64,000 bases of DNA from an uncultured Aquimarina sp. (GCA_947501475.1 CANMWA010000016.1:1-64000); one strand, 5' to 3'; numbered from the stretch's first letter, positions 17,135 to 25,928 are shown. Notes: generated by a model not told the origin, from the letters alone. Numbers and translations: made by a program.

Positions 17135-17841
17135 TTTTGTAGATCTATTTTAGTAATTGAACGGAAAAATGGTTTTTTGATCACTTCGTATTTTTTAATA
17201 CCACTTTCCTGAATAATTTTTTTTAATTCTTTAATCGAAAATGCTCTCTGTATAGCTATCAATCCATCTTTCTTTGCAATTTTAGAAATTGGAAGTAAAA
17301 AACCTAATAATTTGAATAATAGATAAGCAATTTTACTTCTGTATAATTCACTAAAAATAATATATCGAATACTACTATATTGCACTTTTTTCAAAAACTT
17401 TGTGAGGTTTTGATCATTAAAATGATACATAAAATGACTGCTTATTAATATATCACAGTGAGGAATTGTAAAATCCTTAGCTAAGATATCTGCAGCAATA
17501 AACTTCAAGTTCGTATGGCCAAAATATCGCTCATTTGCATATGATATACTTTTTGGATTACCATCAATCCCTATTAGGGTGACTTTGATACCATGTTTTT
17601 TTAACCTCTCAGAAATATAATACATACAATCTCCACCACCACAGCCCAAATCAACAATATGAAGTTCTTTTTTAGTGTGGTTATGGATACAATATTTAAT
17701 TAGGGAAGTGCTTAATTGCTTATGATTACCCAAAAGTTGATTAATTAATCGTAGACTGTGTAATGTATCTTCGAGTACTTTTCCTGACAATGATAAGTTA
17801 TCAAGTTGTTCTGATGTAAGTAGGCGATTTTTAATATTCAC
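17131..17841 (-). CDS. Class I SAM-dependent methyltransferase
   Basis: A 236-residue protein. The SAM-binding motif I is HIVDLGCGGGD (about 61-71), motif II is LIGIDGNPKS, and a post-I region includes AADILAKDFTIPHCDILISS with the motif ISSHFMYHF. The N-terminal stretch (LTSEQLDNLSLSG ... LRLINQLLGNH) and overall size match the UbiE/small-molecule methyltransferases that often flank polyketide or pigment genes in flavobacteria; no such synthase lies here. The substrate is unknown. It forms a two-gene operon with the overlapping membrane protein. Confidence 0.82.
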   Translation of the reverse strand: MNIKNRLLTSEQLDNLSLSGKVLEDTLHSLRLINQLLGNHKQLSTSLIKYCIHNHTKKELHIVDLGCGGGDCMYYISERLKKHGIKVTLIGIDGNPKSISYANERYFGHTNLKFIAADILAKDFTIPHCDILISSHFMYHFNDQNLTKFLKKVQYSSIRYIIFSELYRSKIAYLLFKLLGFLLPISKIAKKDGLIAIQRAFSIKELKKIIQESGIKKYEVIKKPFFRSITKIDLQK

Positions 17842-17915
17842 AATACGGTATTAATTAATATTTTGGATATGTGTAGCCCATAAAATAATAATAACTTTAC
17901 AAAAAAAGGAATTAT

Positions 17916-18491
17916 ATGATCAATATAGATATAAATGAATTAATTAAAAACAGAAGGTCGGTTTTTCCAGCGCAATACAATGATAACCCTATTTCTAAGA
18001 AATTTATTCAAACATTGTTAGAAAATGCAAATTGGGCGCCAACCCATAAATTAACAGAACCTTGGCGTTTTAAAGTTGTGCAAGCAGATGCCAAAGGTCG
18101 ATTAGGTGAGTTTTTATCAAATACGTATACTGATATTACTTCTGATGCTGATTTTTCTCCTTTTAAGCATAAAAAAATCCTTACAAATTGTAACTCTGCT
18201 AGTGCAATTATTGTGATATGTTTACAACGTGATCCGAAAGAAAGAATTCCTGAGTGGGAAGAAATCGCATCTACCGCAATGGCAGTACAAAATATGTGGT
18301 TAACATGTACAGCAAATAAAATAGGTTGCTATTGGAGTAGTCCTAAATTAATTGAGTATATGGGTGATTTTTTTGATTTTGAAGAAGGTGAGCGTTGTTT
18401 AGGGTTGTTTTATATCGGAAATTATGATCAGGAAAAAGAGATTTCTTCAAAACGGAATCCTATTGATAGCAAAGTGCAGTGGGTAGAATAA
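17916..18491 (+). CDS. Nitroreductase family flavoprotein
   Basis: 191 residues, the size of single-domain YdjA-like nitroreductases. It has the FMN-binding N-terminus (INELIKNRRSVFPAQYND; the RRS segment contacts the FMN phosphate), WAPTHKLTEPWRF and the C-terminal MQN-type core (STAMAVQNMWLTCTANKIGC) followed by GLFYIGNYD. These enzymes use NAD(P)H and FMN to reduce nitro compounds, quinones or enones; the true substrate is unknown. It converges on the Ala-rich lipoprotein gene, with a strong bidirectional terminator between them. Confidence 0.9.
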   Translation: MINIDINELIKNRRSVFPAQYNDNPISKKFIQTLLENANWAPTHKLTEPWRFKVVQADAKGRLGEFLSNTYTDITSDADFSPFKHKKILTNCNSASAIIVICLQRDPKERIPEWEEIASTAMAVQNMWLTCTANKIGCYWSSPKLIEYMGDFFDFEEGERCLGLFYIGNYDQEKEISSKRNPIDSKVQWVE

Positions 18492-18496
18492 AATAT

Positions 18497-18527
18497 AAAA
18501 GCCATACGCAGTGGCGTATGGCTTTTT
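18497..18527. terminator. Bidirectional terminator
   Basis: AAAA-GCCATACGC / GCGTATGGC-TTTTT with a 4-nt AGTG loop. It is flanked by A and T runs, so it can stop both the nitroreductase (+) and the lipoprotein (-) transcripts. Confidence 0.9.
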
Positions 18528-18552
18528 AAAAATCTAAATTAGAGTTTTATTA

Positions 18553-18870
18553 CTACTGCTTCTTTTTTAGAGCATCAGCAGCAGCATCAGCTGCTTTTTC
18601 AACTCCTTCTTTTGCAGCATCTTTTGCAGCGTCAACAGCTCCTTCTGCAGCTTCACCAGCAGCAGCTTTTACACTATCAACAGCTTCAGTCGCAGCTTCT
18701 TTAACAGCTTCTGCTGCTTCAGTCGCAGTACCTTTTGCAGCTTCTGCAGCTTCAGCAGCCTCTGCAGCTACTTCATTTGCAGCTTCTTCTGCTTTATTGG
18801 CTGCATCTTTACATGATGTAACAGATGCTGCGAACATTAGAGCTAAAGCTCCTAAAAATACTTTTTTCAT
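18553..18870 (-). CDS. Small Ala-rich helical lipoprotein
   Basis: 105 residues. The signal peptide MKKVFLGALALMFAASVTSC ends in the lipobox VTSC. The mature part is almost pure Ala/Glu/Lys/Asp in 11-residue-like amphipathic repeats (for example EAAEAVKEAATEAVDSVKAA), resembling apolipoprotein/LEA-like helices, and ends in KKKQ. It is likely an abundant envelope lipoprotein with an extended helix, by analogy with Lpp-like proteins. The function is unknown, and the low-complexity sequence makes homology claims weak. Confidence 0.8.
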   Translation of the reverse strand: MKKVFLGALALMFAASVTSCKDAANKAEEAANEVAAEAAEAAEAAKGTATEAAEAVKEAATEAVDSVKAAAGEAAEGAVDAAKDAAKEGVEKAADAAADALKKKQ

Positions 18871-18903
18871 AATAAATAGATATAGTTAATTGGTTACTTA
18901 ACG

Positions 18904-18912
18904 TCAAACATA
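18904..18912 (-). promoter_or_regulatory. Putative -7 element of the Ala-rich lipoprotein gene
   Basis: It reads TATGTTTGA on the minus strand, matching TAnnTTTG, about 34 bp before the ATG. No clear TTG box lies at the expected upstream distance. Confidence 0.4.
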
Positions 18913-19051
18913 ATATTTTATTTCGTCTATTTAAAATTTAAGATGGGGAAAAAATACACACTTTTTAATCTTGCAAGGAGTGATTGTAATACTTTATCCT
19001 ATTTTAATTACTTAATTGACCATGATAATGCGACTATAAATGATTATATAA

Positions 19052-19819
19052 TTACATTTTTTCTGTTAAGTATTTCCAGTATCTTTTTGGGAGATGTTGT
19101 ACATGCAATTTAGTGTTTTTTCGGGCTTTAATATTTACATTGTTATAATATGTAGTCCATAATTTTTGAAAATCAATTTCTTGATTACAATAATGACCTT
19201 TAATGGTTTTTGGATCAATTTCTGACACATTATCAAAGGTTACAATCTCTACCGAATTTAAATCATAATAGATCCCATATTTTCTTGTCGTATCAAAAAT
19301 TAACCACTTTTGATCTGCATATCGATCTTTAAAATGATGTATAATCAATGGTAATACATTAAAATCTGGTGCTACTGTAGATACATAGAGACTGTCTTTG
19401 ATAAGCTGAAACCTTACAAAAGCTTCCATTCTATGTTTTTCTCGCTCTACCATACGAGCAACCTGGCTTATCTTTAAAATATCTTTATTACTAAAATCTA
19501 TAGCGTTACGAGATGTTTTTATAAAAATACTTTTCATATAATTTAGCAACGTATTTTCAACACCTTTAATTTCACTTAGAAAAGCTTTAAAGAAACCCCT
19601 TTGTTCATTTGAAGTTGTTTTTTTCTTAAATCCATTCCAAACTCTTATCGCTTGTTGTTTTTTAGTAATAATATCTTCTGTAATTGTAAAAAGTTGATTA
19701 TTTGTTTGTGATCGTTTCCTTATAATAGGATCTGTTATTTTTTGATCATAAACTGTAAAAACACAGCATAAAAACCCATCAAATGTACCATCGTATACTA
19801 ATATTGTTTGTGGGTTCAT
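19052..19819 (-). CDS. TIGR03915-type putative DNA metabolism protein
   Basis: A 255-residue protein matching the TIGR03915/DUF4130 family. The N-terminus is TILVYDGTFDGFLCCVFTVY. Central helices include QVARMVEREKHRMEAFVRFQ, and RYADQKWLIFDTTRKYGIYY follows. The hallmark C-terminus is NTKLHVQHLPKRYWKYLTE. The family almost always sits next to the radical SAM protein TIGR03916, as it does here (10 bp gap, same strand). A role in DNA repair or base modification has been proposed from context and the UDG-like relationship but is not proven. It is the third gene of the operon behind the S24-type operator. Confidence 0.88.
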   Translation of the reverse strand: MNPQTILVYDGTFDGFLCCVFTVYDQKITDPIIRKRSQTNNQLFTITEDIITKKQQAIRVWNGFKKKTTSNEQRGFFKAFLSEIKGVENTLLNYMKSIFIKTSRNAIDFSNKDILKISQVARMVEREKHRMEAFVRFQLIKDSLYVSTVAPDFNVLPLIIHHFKDRYADQKWLIFDTTRKYGIYYDLNSVEIVTFDNVSEIDPKTIKGHYCNQEIDFQKLWTTYYNNVNIKARKNTKLHVQHLPKRYWKYLTEKM

Positions 19820-19829
19820 GACAGATGAG

Positions 19830-21092
19830 TTATGAGAATAGGCTTAGTTGTTGGTTAAAATGCTTTGTGTATTTACTATTAGAATTTTTTAATAATATAT
19901 TTTTTAGAGAACTAGCAGAGAGTTCCTTTTTATGAAAATCTTTAGAATTACATGTGATAAAATATTGTGCCCTGTTTAGAGCAATGCCTATTGCTTTAAG
20001 ATGGGACCAATCAAGATTTCTAAATTTTCGAGCTTCTAGTATCTTATATACGGATTGCATACCAATTCCCGGTACACGAGCCAACATTAGTTTATTAGCA
20101 GTATTAATATCAATAGGAAAAAGATTCAAATTGCGTAATGCCCAGCTTAGTTTGGGATCAATATCTAAATCAAGATTTTTATGAGTGTCATTAAGTATCT
20201 CGTTAACCGAAAATCCGTAAAATCGAAGTAACCAATCGGTTTGATATAACCTATTTTCTCTAAGCATTGGGACTTCTGTTCCTAATGAGGGTAGGCGATT
20301 ATCTGTAAGAACTGGAACATATCCAGAATAATACACTCTACGCATATTAAATTTTTTATAATAATAGGTGGCAGAGTACATTATATCTCTATCACTTTCA
20401 CCTGTAGCACCAATAATCATTTGCGTGCTTTGACCCGCAGGAGCATACCTGGGAGTACTTTTGATTATTTTTCGTTCGGTATTGTATTGAATGATTTCAT
20501 TTTTTACCTTTTCCATAGGTTTTATAAAATCTTCATGTTTTTTATCTGGAGCTAAAAGTTTTAAGCCTGATACTGTAGGGATTTCAATATTTACACTCAA
20601 TCGATCAGCATATAGTCCCGCTTCTCTCATTAATTCATCACTGGTGCCTGGTATAGATTTAAGATGAATATAGCCATTAAAGTTTTCTTCTAAACGAAGT
20701 TTTTTAGCAACATTAATCAAACGTTCCATCGTATAATCTGCATTTTTAAAGATACCAGAACTTAAGAATAACCCTTCTATATAATTTCTTCGGTAAAAAT
20801 TAATAGTAAGATCAACAACTTCCTGAATTTTAAAAGCTGCTCGTTTTATATCATTACTTTTCCGAGTAACACAATATGCACAATCGTAGATACAGTGATT
20901 TGTGAGTAAGATTTTAAGAAGTGAAACACAACGTCCGTCTTCGGTATAACTATGACAGATCCCCATGCCAGTATTGTTACCTAATCCTTTATTTGTATTT
21001 GCTCGTTTACCACCACTACTGGCACAAGAGACATCATATTTTGCAGCGTCTGCCAGTATGGATAACTTTTCTCTAATTCTATCAAACAACAT
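19830..21092 (-). CDS. Putative DNA modification/repair radical SAM protein
   Basis: I place the start at the ATG at 21092 (MLFDRIREKLSILADAAKYD), the conserved family start; an upstream in-frame ATG at 21143 would add 17 residues inside the previous gene. The radical SAM cluster motif CIYDCAYC gives Cys67, Cys71 and Cys74 (CX3CX2C). The C-terminal part (about 325-375) contains a helix-hairpin-helix (ANKLMLARVPGIGMQSVYKI), which suggests DNA contact. It is TIGR03916-like, about 420 residues. It overlaps the end of the DUF559 gene by 11 bp and is followed 10 bp later by its usual TIGR03915 partner. The reaction is unknown. Confidence 0.9.
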   Translation of the reverse strand: MLFDRIREKLSILADAAKYDVSCASSGGKRANTNKGLGNNTGMGICHSYTEDGRCVSLLKILLTNHCIYDCAYCVTRKSNDIKRAAFKIQEVVDLTINFYRRNYIEGLFLSSGIFKNADYTMERLINVAKKLRLEENFNGYIHLKSIPGTSDELMREAGLYADRLSVNIEIPTVSGLKLLAPDKKHEDFIKPMEKVKNEIIQYNTERKIIKSTPRYAPAGQSTQMIIGATGESDRDIMYSATYYYKKFNMRRVYYSGYVPVLTDNRLPSLGTEVPMLRENRLYQTDWLLRFYGFSVNEILNDTHKNLDLDIDPKLSWALRNLNLFPIDINTANKLMLARVPGIGMQSVYKILEARKFRNLDWSHLKAIGIALNRAQYFITCNSKDFHKKELSASSLKNILLKNSNSKYTKHFNQQLSLFS

Positions 21093-21462
21093 ATTTGGTT
21101 GTTGAGCATTGAATTTGATTTTTGATCGCTCTAAAGATTTCATCTAGATCCACCAGGATTTGATAATCTGTAAACCTTAGTACAGTAACTTCTAGTGAGG
21201 GGATATATAGTTTTTTTGGAGCATCTAGATTGTATATTTCATCAAACTCGTGTGCAAATCCATCTATCTCTATTGCAATTTTTAATTTTGGACAATAAAA
21301 ATTGAAATGATAGCAATCTATGGTTTGATTTTTTAAAAAATGATACCCTTTTTCTTTTAGTTTAGAGTGCAGTATGTCTATCGTTTTGATAGTGTTATTC
21401 AGTGAATGTCGAATAATTTTTTCTGAAACCTTTTGATATAACGGGATGATTTGTGTTGTCAT
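21082..21462 (-). CDS. DUF559 / Vsr-like endonuclease-fold protein
   Basis: 126 residues from the ATG at 21462; a TTG at 21492 would only add residues that overlap the operator. The PD-(D/E)XK-type core is visible: NQTIDCYHFNFYCPKLKIAI, then EIDGFAHEF (Glu65, Asp67), then a strand LEVTVLRFTDYQILVDLDEI. This matches the DUF559 family, related to very-short-patch-repair endonucleases. It overlaps the radical SAM gene by 11 bp and is the first gene of the minus-strand operon divergent from the LexA-like regulator. A nicking or strand-processing role beside the radical SAM pair is inference. Confidence 0.82.
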   Translation of the reverse strand: MTTQIIPLYQKVSEKIIRHSLNNTIKTIDILHSKLKEKGYHFLKNQTIDCYHFNFYCPKLKIAIEIDGFAHEFDEIYNLDAPKKLYIPSLEVTVLRFTDYQILVDLDEIFRAIKNQIQCSTTKYVV

Positions 21463-21492
21463 AAAGATAAAATTTAATTGTAATTTTTCCAA

Positions 21493-21515
21493 ATTTATGG
21501 AATTTTTCCATAAAT
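21493..21515. promoter_or_regulatory. Operator O1 (perfect 10-bp inverted repeat)
   Basis: ATTTATGGAA-TTT-TTCCATAAAT. The core GGAA-TTT-TTCC is shared exactly with O2, 23 bp further on. It lies 30 bp upstream of the DUF559 ATG, placed to control the DNA-repair operon. A further half-site (TTTTTCC) lies at about 21484-21490. Confidence 0.7.
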
Positions 21516-21538
21516 ATTAAAATATAATTATGTTAAAA

Positions 21539-21569
21539 TTGGAATTTTTCCAAAATCTTGTATCTTTGC
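21539..21569 (+). promoter_or_regulatory. Operator O2 overlapping the promoter of the S24 regulator
   Basis: TTGGAA-TTT-TTCCAA (21539-21553) is a perfect inverted repeat. Its first three bases are also a -33 TTG, followed after exactly 19 bp by the perfect -7 box TATCTTTGC (21561-21569). A repressor bound here would block the promoter, so autorepression is likely. The promoter also shows that translation starts at 21629, not at the earlier ATG at 21530, which lies upstream of the promoter. Confidence 0.75.
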
Positions 21570-21628
21570 TAGTAATTATCCCAAATCCTGATAGTGTTTA
21601 TGCGATAACAATTAAAAATCCTGACTTT

Positions 21629-22396
21629 ATGGATAATTTGACTAACCAAACCATTAAGCGATTTAAACAAATTCGCGAAGAGAACCATTATACCCAATCT
21701 GATTTTGCACAGGTTTTACAGATTAAAAATTCGACTGCAGATATCGAGAGAGGTAAGACTAAAATTTCTGGAAAAGTTGTAGCCAGATTATTGCAAGAAT
21801 TTAATATTAACCCTTTGTGGTTATTTGGAGAAAGTGATCAAAAAAAGATTCAGTTACACCTGGGTGATGTTGCTCCAAAAGTAGTAACGGTTAATACTCA
21901 AAATAATGAAAACATTGTTTTGGTAAACGTTAAGGCAGCAGCAGGATATCCCCATAATGTACAAGATTTGGATTGGTATCAACAGCTGCCGGCATTTGAT
22001 ATACCGTTGCCAGAGTATCGTAATGCAACCTATCGTGGTTTTCAAGTAGAAGGGGATAGTATGATCCCTGTATTAGAACCAAAAGAGTGGGTGATTGGTA
22101 AGGCTGTAAATAATCTTTCTGAAATAGGAAACAATGTGATTTGTGTTGTAGTTTTGGAAGATAGTGTGGTCGTAAAAAAAATCAAAAAAAATAAAGATGC
22201 TTCTGTAATTACATTAATTTCATTAAACTCTGAGTATTTACCTTATAATATTCAAACACATCAAATTGTCGAGTTATGGGAGGTGAATAGCAAATTGAGT
22301 TTTAATATTGATGCCAATTCTGATACAGCGAGTATTAAACAATTGCAAGAGGCAATGCTTGTTTTGACTTCAGAGGTAAGAAGTATGAAGAGCTAG
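21629..22396 (+). CDS. LexA-like XRE-S24 repressor (HTH plus self-cleavage peptidase)
   Basis: 255 residues from the ATG at 21629 (MDNLTNQTIKRFKQIREENH). Residues about 8-65 form an XRE HTH (YTQSDFAQVLQIKNSTADIE). An S24 domain covers about 98-220. The LexA/CI-type cleavage site Ala105-Gly106 lies in VKAAAGYP, the nucleophile Ser144 in VEGDSMIPVL, and the general base is Lys183 in VVVKKI. All parts needed for autocleavage are present, so the protein should be inactivated by RecA filaments or a similar signal (family knowledge). It is divergent from the DUF559-radical SAM-TIGR03915 operon. Its stop shares the palindrome CTAG with the stop of the convergent App1 gene. Confidence 0.9.
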   Translation: MDNLTNQTIKRFKQIREENHYTQSDFAQVLQIKNSTADIERGKTKISGKVVARLLQEFNINPLWLFGESDQKKIQLHLGDVAPKVVTVNTQNNENIVLVNVKAAAGYPHNVQDLDWYQQLPAFDIPLPEYRNATYRGFQVEGDSMIPVLEPKEWVIGKAVNNLSEIGNNVICVVVLEDSVVVKKIKKNKDASVITLISLNSEYLPYNIQTHQIVELWEVNSKLSFNIDANSDTASIKQLQEAMLVLTSEVRSMKS

Positions 22397-23394
22397 GTGA
22401 TGATCCCTATGTTTTTTGCATGATCAATAGCTTGACCTGAGTTATGAACAAGTAGAATGGGAGTGGCATTAAAAGAATGTATGATTTTTTTGATTCGCCT
22501 TTCTTTTCGACGGTGGTTTACATTTCTTAAATAAATTGCCAAAATTCGACCAGGAAATTCTTCTGCAATTTTAGTGTATATATCTGCGTCCTTTTCTCCG
22601 CTATCACCAATTAGAATAAAATTCATTTCAGGATACGTTGTTAGAAGGTTTAAAATCTCAGATTGTTTATGCGGCATTTTAGGTTTGGGCGTCTTGTCAA
22701 ATGGAGTTCTAAAATCTCTTAGCAAAATGGGACCTTTGGGAAAATTATTTTTCTTAAAAAAAGCACTTAGGTAATCGTATAGATTCCAGGGACTATTACT
22801 TACATAAAAAAAAGGGTTAACTGGGGCACCATTTTTTCCTAATTGTAACTTTTTATAAAATTTTACGGTGCCTTCGATAGCAGTGCGTTTGTCAAAATTC
22901 TTAAAAAAGGTATTAGCGATCACCCTCCATTTAAAAAAAGAAGCAACGCCAGTGTGTAAAATAGTATCATCGATATCACTTATGATACCAAACTCTGCTT
23001 GATCTGAAGGGATAAGCATCTGACTGGTAAACGTGTTATGATCGCTTATTTCTTTTTTTATTACTTCTTCTTTATAAGATGCACTATAAGTAATCCAACC
23101 CTTTTTATCTATATAGCTGCTAAGAGTAGAGGTGTTTAGCTCTTGATGATAATACCCTTCATGGTCTGTAATAGTTTCGATAACTCGCCCATCTGGGAGT
23201 TTGAGTTCTATAGGGATGTTTCTAATCTCGTCACTTTCAAACTGTTTGTATATGTTTCTAAGTGTTTTAAGGATATTTTGATTAGTGCTAAAATCTACAT
23301 TTTCATCTTCTAAGGCTCTACCTGTTGCACAAAAAAGATTTTTTGTACCATAACCTAGGTATGTATTGATGCGTAATTTTTTTTTCTTAAACAT
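22393..23394 (-). CDS. App1-type (DUF2183) phosphatase domain protein
   Basis: 333 residues. It carries the HAD-like App1 signature ISDIDDTILHTG (DxDxT, Asp140-Thr144), a second conserved block PFFYVSNSPWNLYDYLSAFF and a third LIGDSGEKDADIYTKIA. This matches the PF09949 domain, known in yeast App1 as a phosphatidate phosphatase. The bacterial substrate is not established. The N-terminal 120 residues are a beta-rich, non-enzymatic domain. No signal peptide is evident. The 3' end overlaps the S24 regulator gene by 4 bp, tail to tail. Confidence 0.88.
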   Translation of the reverse strand: MFKKKKLRINTYLGYGTKNLFCATGRALEDENVDFSTNQNILKTLRNIYKQFESDEIRNIPIELKLPDGRVIETITDHEGYYHQELNTSTLSSYIDKKGWITYSASYKEEVIKKEISDHNTFTSQMLIPSDQAEFGIISDIDDTILHTGVASFFKWRVIANTFFKNFDKRTAIEGTVKFYKKLQLGKNGAPVNPFFYVSNSPWNLYDYLSAFFKKNNFPKGPILLRDFRTPFDKTPKPKMPHKQSEILNLLTTYPEMNFILIGDSGEKDADIYTKIAEEFPGRILAIYLRNVNHRRKERRIKKIIHSFNATPILLVHNSGQAIDHAKNIGIIT

Positions 23395-23425
23395 GAAAAA
23401 AAGTAGATTTTGATATAAAAATAAA

Positions 23426-23450
23426 CAACCTCGCCGAAAGAGCGAGGTTG
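23426..23450 (-). terminator. Terminator of the membrane pyrophosphatase gene
   Basis: CAACCTCGC / GCGAGGTTG, a 9-bp perfect stem with a 7-nt loop. On the minus strand it lies 25 bp after the hppA stop and is followed by a T-rich stretch (GTTGTTTATTTTT). Confidence 0.8.
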
Positions 23451-23474
23451 TAATGAATAATAATTTTAAATTTT

Positions 23475-25874
23475 TTACTTCAAAGAGGCTTTGATCGTTG
23501 CTATTTCAGCTTTAATTTGAGCTTCAGTGCCTTTTAGTTTTTTAACTTCTTTTTTAATTTTTCCATTTTCTGAAGTTTCAATGGTTACAGTAGCGATTGC
23601 TATATCATTTTCCATTTTCATTTCAACTTGGATTTTCTTTTCGGAAGCATTTGAAGAAGTTTGAATAACTTCGATATTCTGGTTAGCAACAGCAGTTTCT
23701 TCGGTATGTCCTCCTAAAATAGGTGCAATTACAAGTCCTATAAGACATGTTAATTTAATTAAAATGTTCATTGATGGACCAGATGTATCTTTAAAAGGAT
23801 CTCCAACAGTATCACCAGTTACAGCAGCTTTATGCGCATCAGAACCTTTGTAGGTCATTTCTCCATTTATCTCTACGCCAGCTTCAAATGATTTTTTTGC
23901 GTTATCCCATGCTCCACCAGCATTATTTTGAAAAATTGCCCATAATACACCGCTCACAGTAACTCCTGCCATGTATCCTCCTAGCATTTCTGCGATGGCT
24001 TTAGTATCCATACCAAATAATAATGGAACAAATGCTATTGCTAATGGAAACCCAATAGTCAATAAACCTGGTAGCATCATTTCTTTAAGAGAAGCTTTTG
24101 TAGAAATAGCAACACATTTATCGTATTCTGGTTTTCCTGTGCCTTCCATAATACCTGGAATTTCTTTGAATTGGCGACGTACTTCTTGTACCATTTCCAT
24201 AGCGGCTTTACCCACTGCATTCATTGCTAAAGCAGAGAATACTACAGGGATCATACCTCCAACGAATAACATTGCCAATACTGGTGCTTTAAAAATATTA
24301 ATTCCATCAATACCAGTGAATGTAACATATGCTGCAAATAAGGCTAAAGATGTTAATGCTGCAGATGCGATAGCAAAACCTTTTCCTGTTGCTGCCGTTG
24401 TGTTACCTACAGAATCTAAAATATCTGTACGTTCTCTCACTATTGGTTCTTGTTCACTCATTTCTGCAATTCCACCTGCATTATCTGAAATAGGTCCAAA
24501 AGCATCAATTGCTAACTGCATTGCTGTAGTAGCCATCATCGCAGAGGCTGCTAATGCAACTCCGTAGAACCCTGCAAAGGCATAAGATGCCCAAATAGCT
24601 CCGGCAAATAATAATACAGAAGGGAACGTAGAAATCATCCCAGTTGCTAGACCTGCAATAATGTTAGTTCCTGCTCCTGTACTTGATTGTTGTACAATTT
24701 TAAGGATAGGTGATTTACCTAATCCTGTATAATATTCGGTTACAGATGAAATCACTGCTCCTACAACTAAACCAACTAAGGTTGCATAAAATACACGCAT
24801 GGCAGATATTTCAACTAAGCCTTCACCAAAGAATTCCATCTTCATCGTTCCTGGAAGCATCCACTTACATAATGCAAAACAAGCTGCAGCTACTAATATA
24901 ATTGATGTCCAGTTACCAACATTAAGCGCTCCCATTACTTGAGCTTCTTTAGCATCGTTGCTTTTAATTTTAACGAGCATCGTACCTATTATAGAGATAA
25001 TAATACCAACACCTGCAATTGCCATAGGCAATAAGATAGGGCCAATACCTCCAAAAGCATCTGCAATAGATCCTCCCATATCTTTAATAACATAGTTACC
25101 TAATACCATAGCAGCCAGAACTGTTGCTACATAAGACCCAAATAAATCAGCTCCCATACCGGCAACATCACCTACGTTATCACCTACGTTATCTGCAATA
25201 GTAGCAGGGTTACGTGGGTCATCTTCTGGGATGCCAGCTTCTACTTTACCTACAAGATCTGCTCCTACATCTGCAGCTTTGGTATAAATACCTCCACCTA
25301 CACGAGCAAATAATGCGATAGATTCTGCTCCTAAAGAGAATCCTGCTAATGTTTCTAAGACTATTGTCATTTTATCTGTAGAAACCCATTCACCTCCCAT
25401 AAAGACGTTATAAAATATTATAAAGAAAGCGGTCAATCCTAAAACAGCTAATCCTGCAACTCCAAGTCCCATTACAGTACCACCACCAAAAGATATTTTA
25501 AGTGCATTTGGTAAACTAGTACGAGCTGCTTGTGTAGTTCTAACATTTGTTTTTGTAGCAATTTTCATTCCTATATTTCCGGCAAAAGCAGAAAATACAG
25601 CTCCAAAAATGAATGCGATTACAATTAACCAGTGCGTTGTATCTACTACTATAGAAACTATAAATAATAATACACTTACTATGATAACAAATATTGAAAG
25701 TAGTTTGTATTCTGCGCTTAAAAAAGCTAAGGCGCCTTCATAAATATGATCCGAAATTTCTTTCATTTTGCCATCACCGGCATCTTGTTTCATTACCCAA
25801 GATTTTTTGATAAGCATATAAATTAGCCCTAGTAATGCCAAAACAATTGGCATATAAATCATATTTGATTCCAT
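23475..25874 (-). CDS. hppA: Membrane-bound ion-pumping pyrophosphatase
   Basis: A 799-residue polytopic protein coupling PPi hydrolysis to Na+ and/or H+ pumping. The substrate-binding signatures are EDDPRNPATIADNVGDNVGD and the C-terminal TGDTVGDPFKDTSGPSMNIL. The motif GNTTAATGKG has Ala where K+-independent enzymes have Lys, so a K+-dependent enzyme is expected; that group contains both Na+ and H+ pumps. Beyond the last membrane helix (about 720) there is a soluble, Lys/Glu-rich tail of about 75 residues ending KAEIATIKASLK, absent from the minimal enzyme. Soluble pyrophosphatase is encoded immediately upstream, beyond a strong terminator. Confidence 0.96.
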   Translation of the reverse strand: MESNMIYMPIVLALLGLIYMLIKKSWVMKQDAGDGKMKEISDHIYEGALAFLSAEYKLLSIFVIIVSVLLFIVSIVVDTTHWLIVIAFIFGAVFSAFAGNIGMKIATKTNVRTTQAARTSLPNALKISFGGGTVMGLGVAGLAVLGLTAFFIIFYNVFMGGEWVSTDKMTIVLETLAGFSLGAESIALFARVGGGIYTKAADVGADLVGKVEAGIPEDDPRNPATIADNVGDNVGDVAGMGADLFGSYVATVLAAMVLGNYVIKDMGGSIADAFGGIGPILLPMAIAGVGIIISIIGTMLVKIKSNDAKEAQVMGALNVGNWTSIILVAAACFALCKWMLPGTMKMEFFGEGLVEISAMRVFYATLVGLVVGAVISSVTEYYTGLGKSPILKIVQQSSTGAGTNIIAGLATGMISTFPSVLLFAGAIWASYAFAGFYGVALAASAMMATTAMQLAIDAFGPISDNAGGIAEMSEQEPIVRERTDILDSVGNTTAATGKGFAIASAALTSLALFAAYVTFTGIDGINIFKAPVLAMLFVGGMIPVVFSALAMNAVGKAAMEMVQEVRRQFKEIPGIMEGTGKPEYDKCVAISTKASLKEMMLPGLLTIGFPLAIAFVPLLFGMDTKAIAEMLGGYMAGVTVSGVLWAIFQNNAGGAWDNAKKSFEAGVEINGEMTYKGSDAHKAAVTGDTVGDPFKDTSGPSMNILIKLTCLIGLVIAPILGGHTEETAVANQNIEVIQTSSNASEKKIQVEMKMENDIAIATVTIETSENGKIKKEVKKLKGTEAQIKAEIATIKASLK

Positions 25875-25928
25875 TAAATATATTTTAAGTTAATTAGTCG
25901 CTAAAAGTAGTAAAAATACCCTAAATAC

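Noticed and set aside
18553..18870. Repeat or CRISPR-like array in the Ala-rich gene
   Set aside because: The periodicity comes from Ala/Glu codon repeats in a single lipoprotein ORF with a proper signal peptide; no spaced identical repeats.
21530..21628. Upstream ATG extension of the S24 repressor
   Set aside because: The ATG at 21530 lies before the -33/-7 promoter and across O2, so it cannot be on the transcript; residues are not family-like.
23971..24567. 198-residue plus-strand frame inside hppA
   Set aside because: Overlap artefact; the minus-strand gene carries all family signatures.
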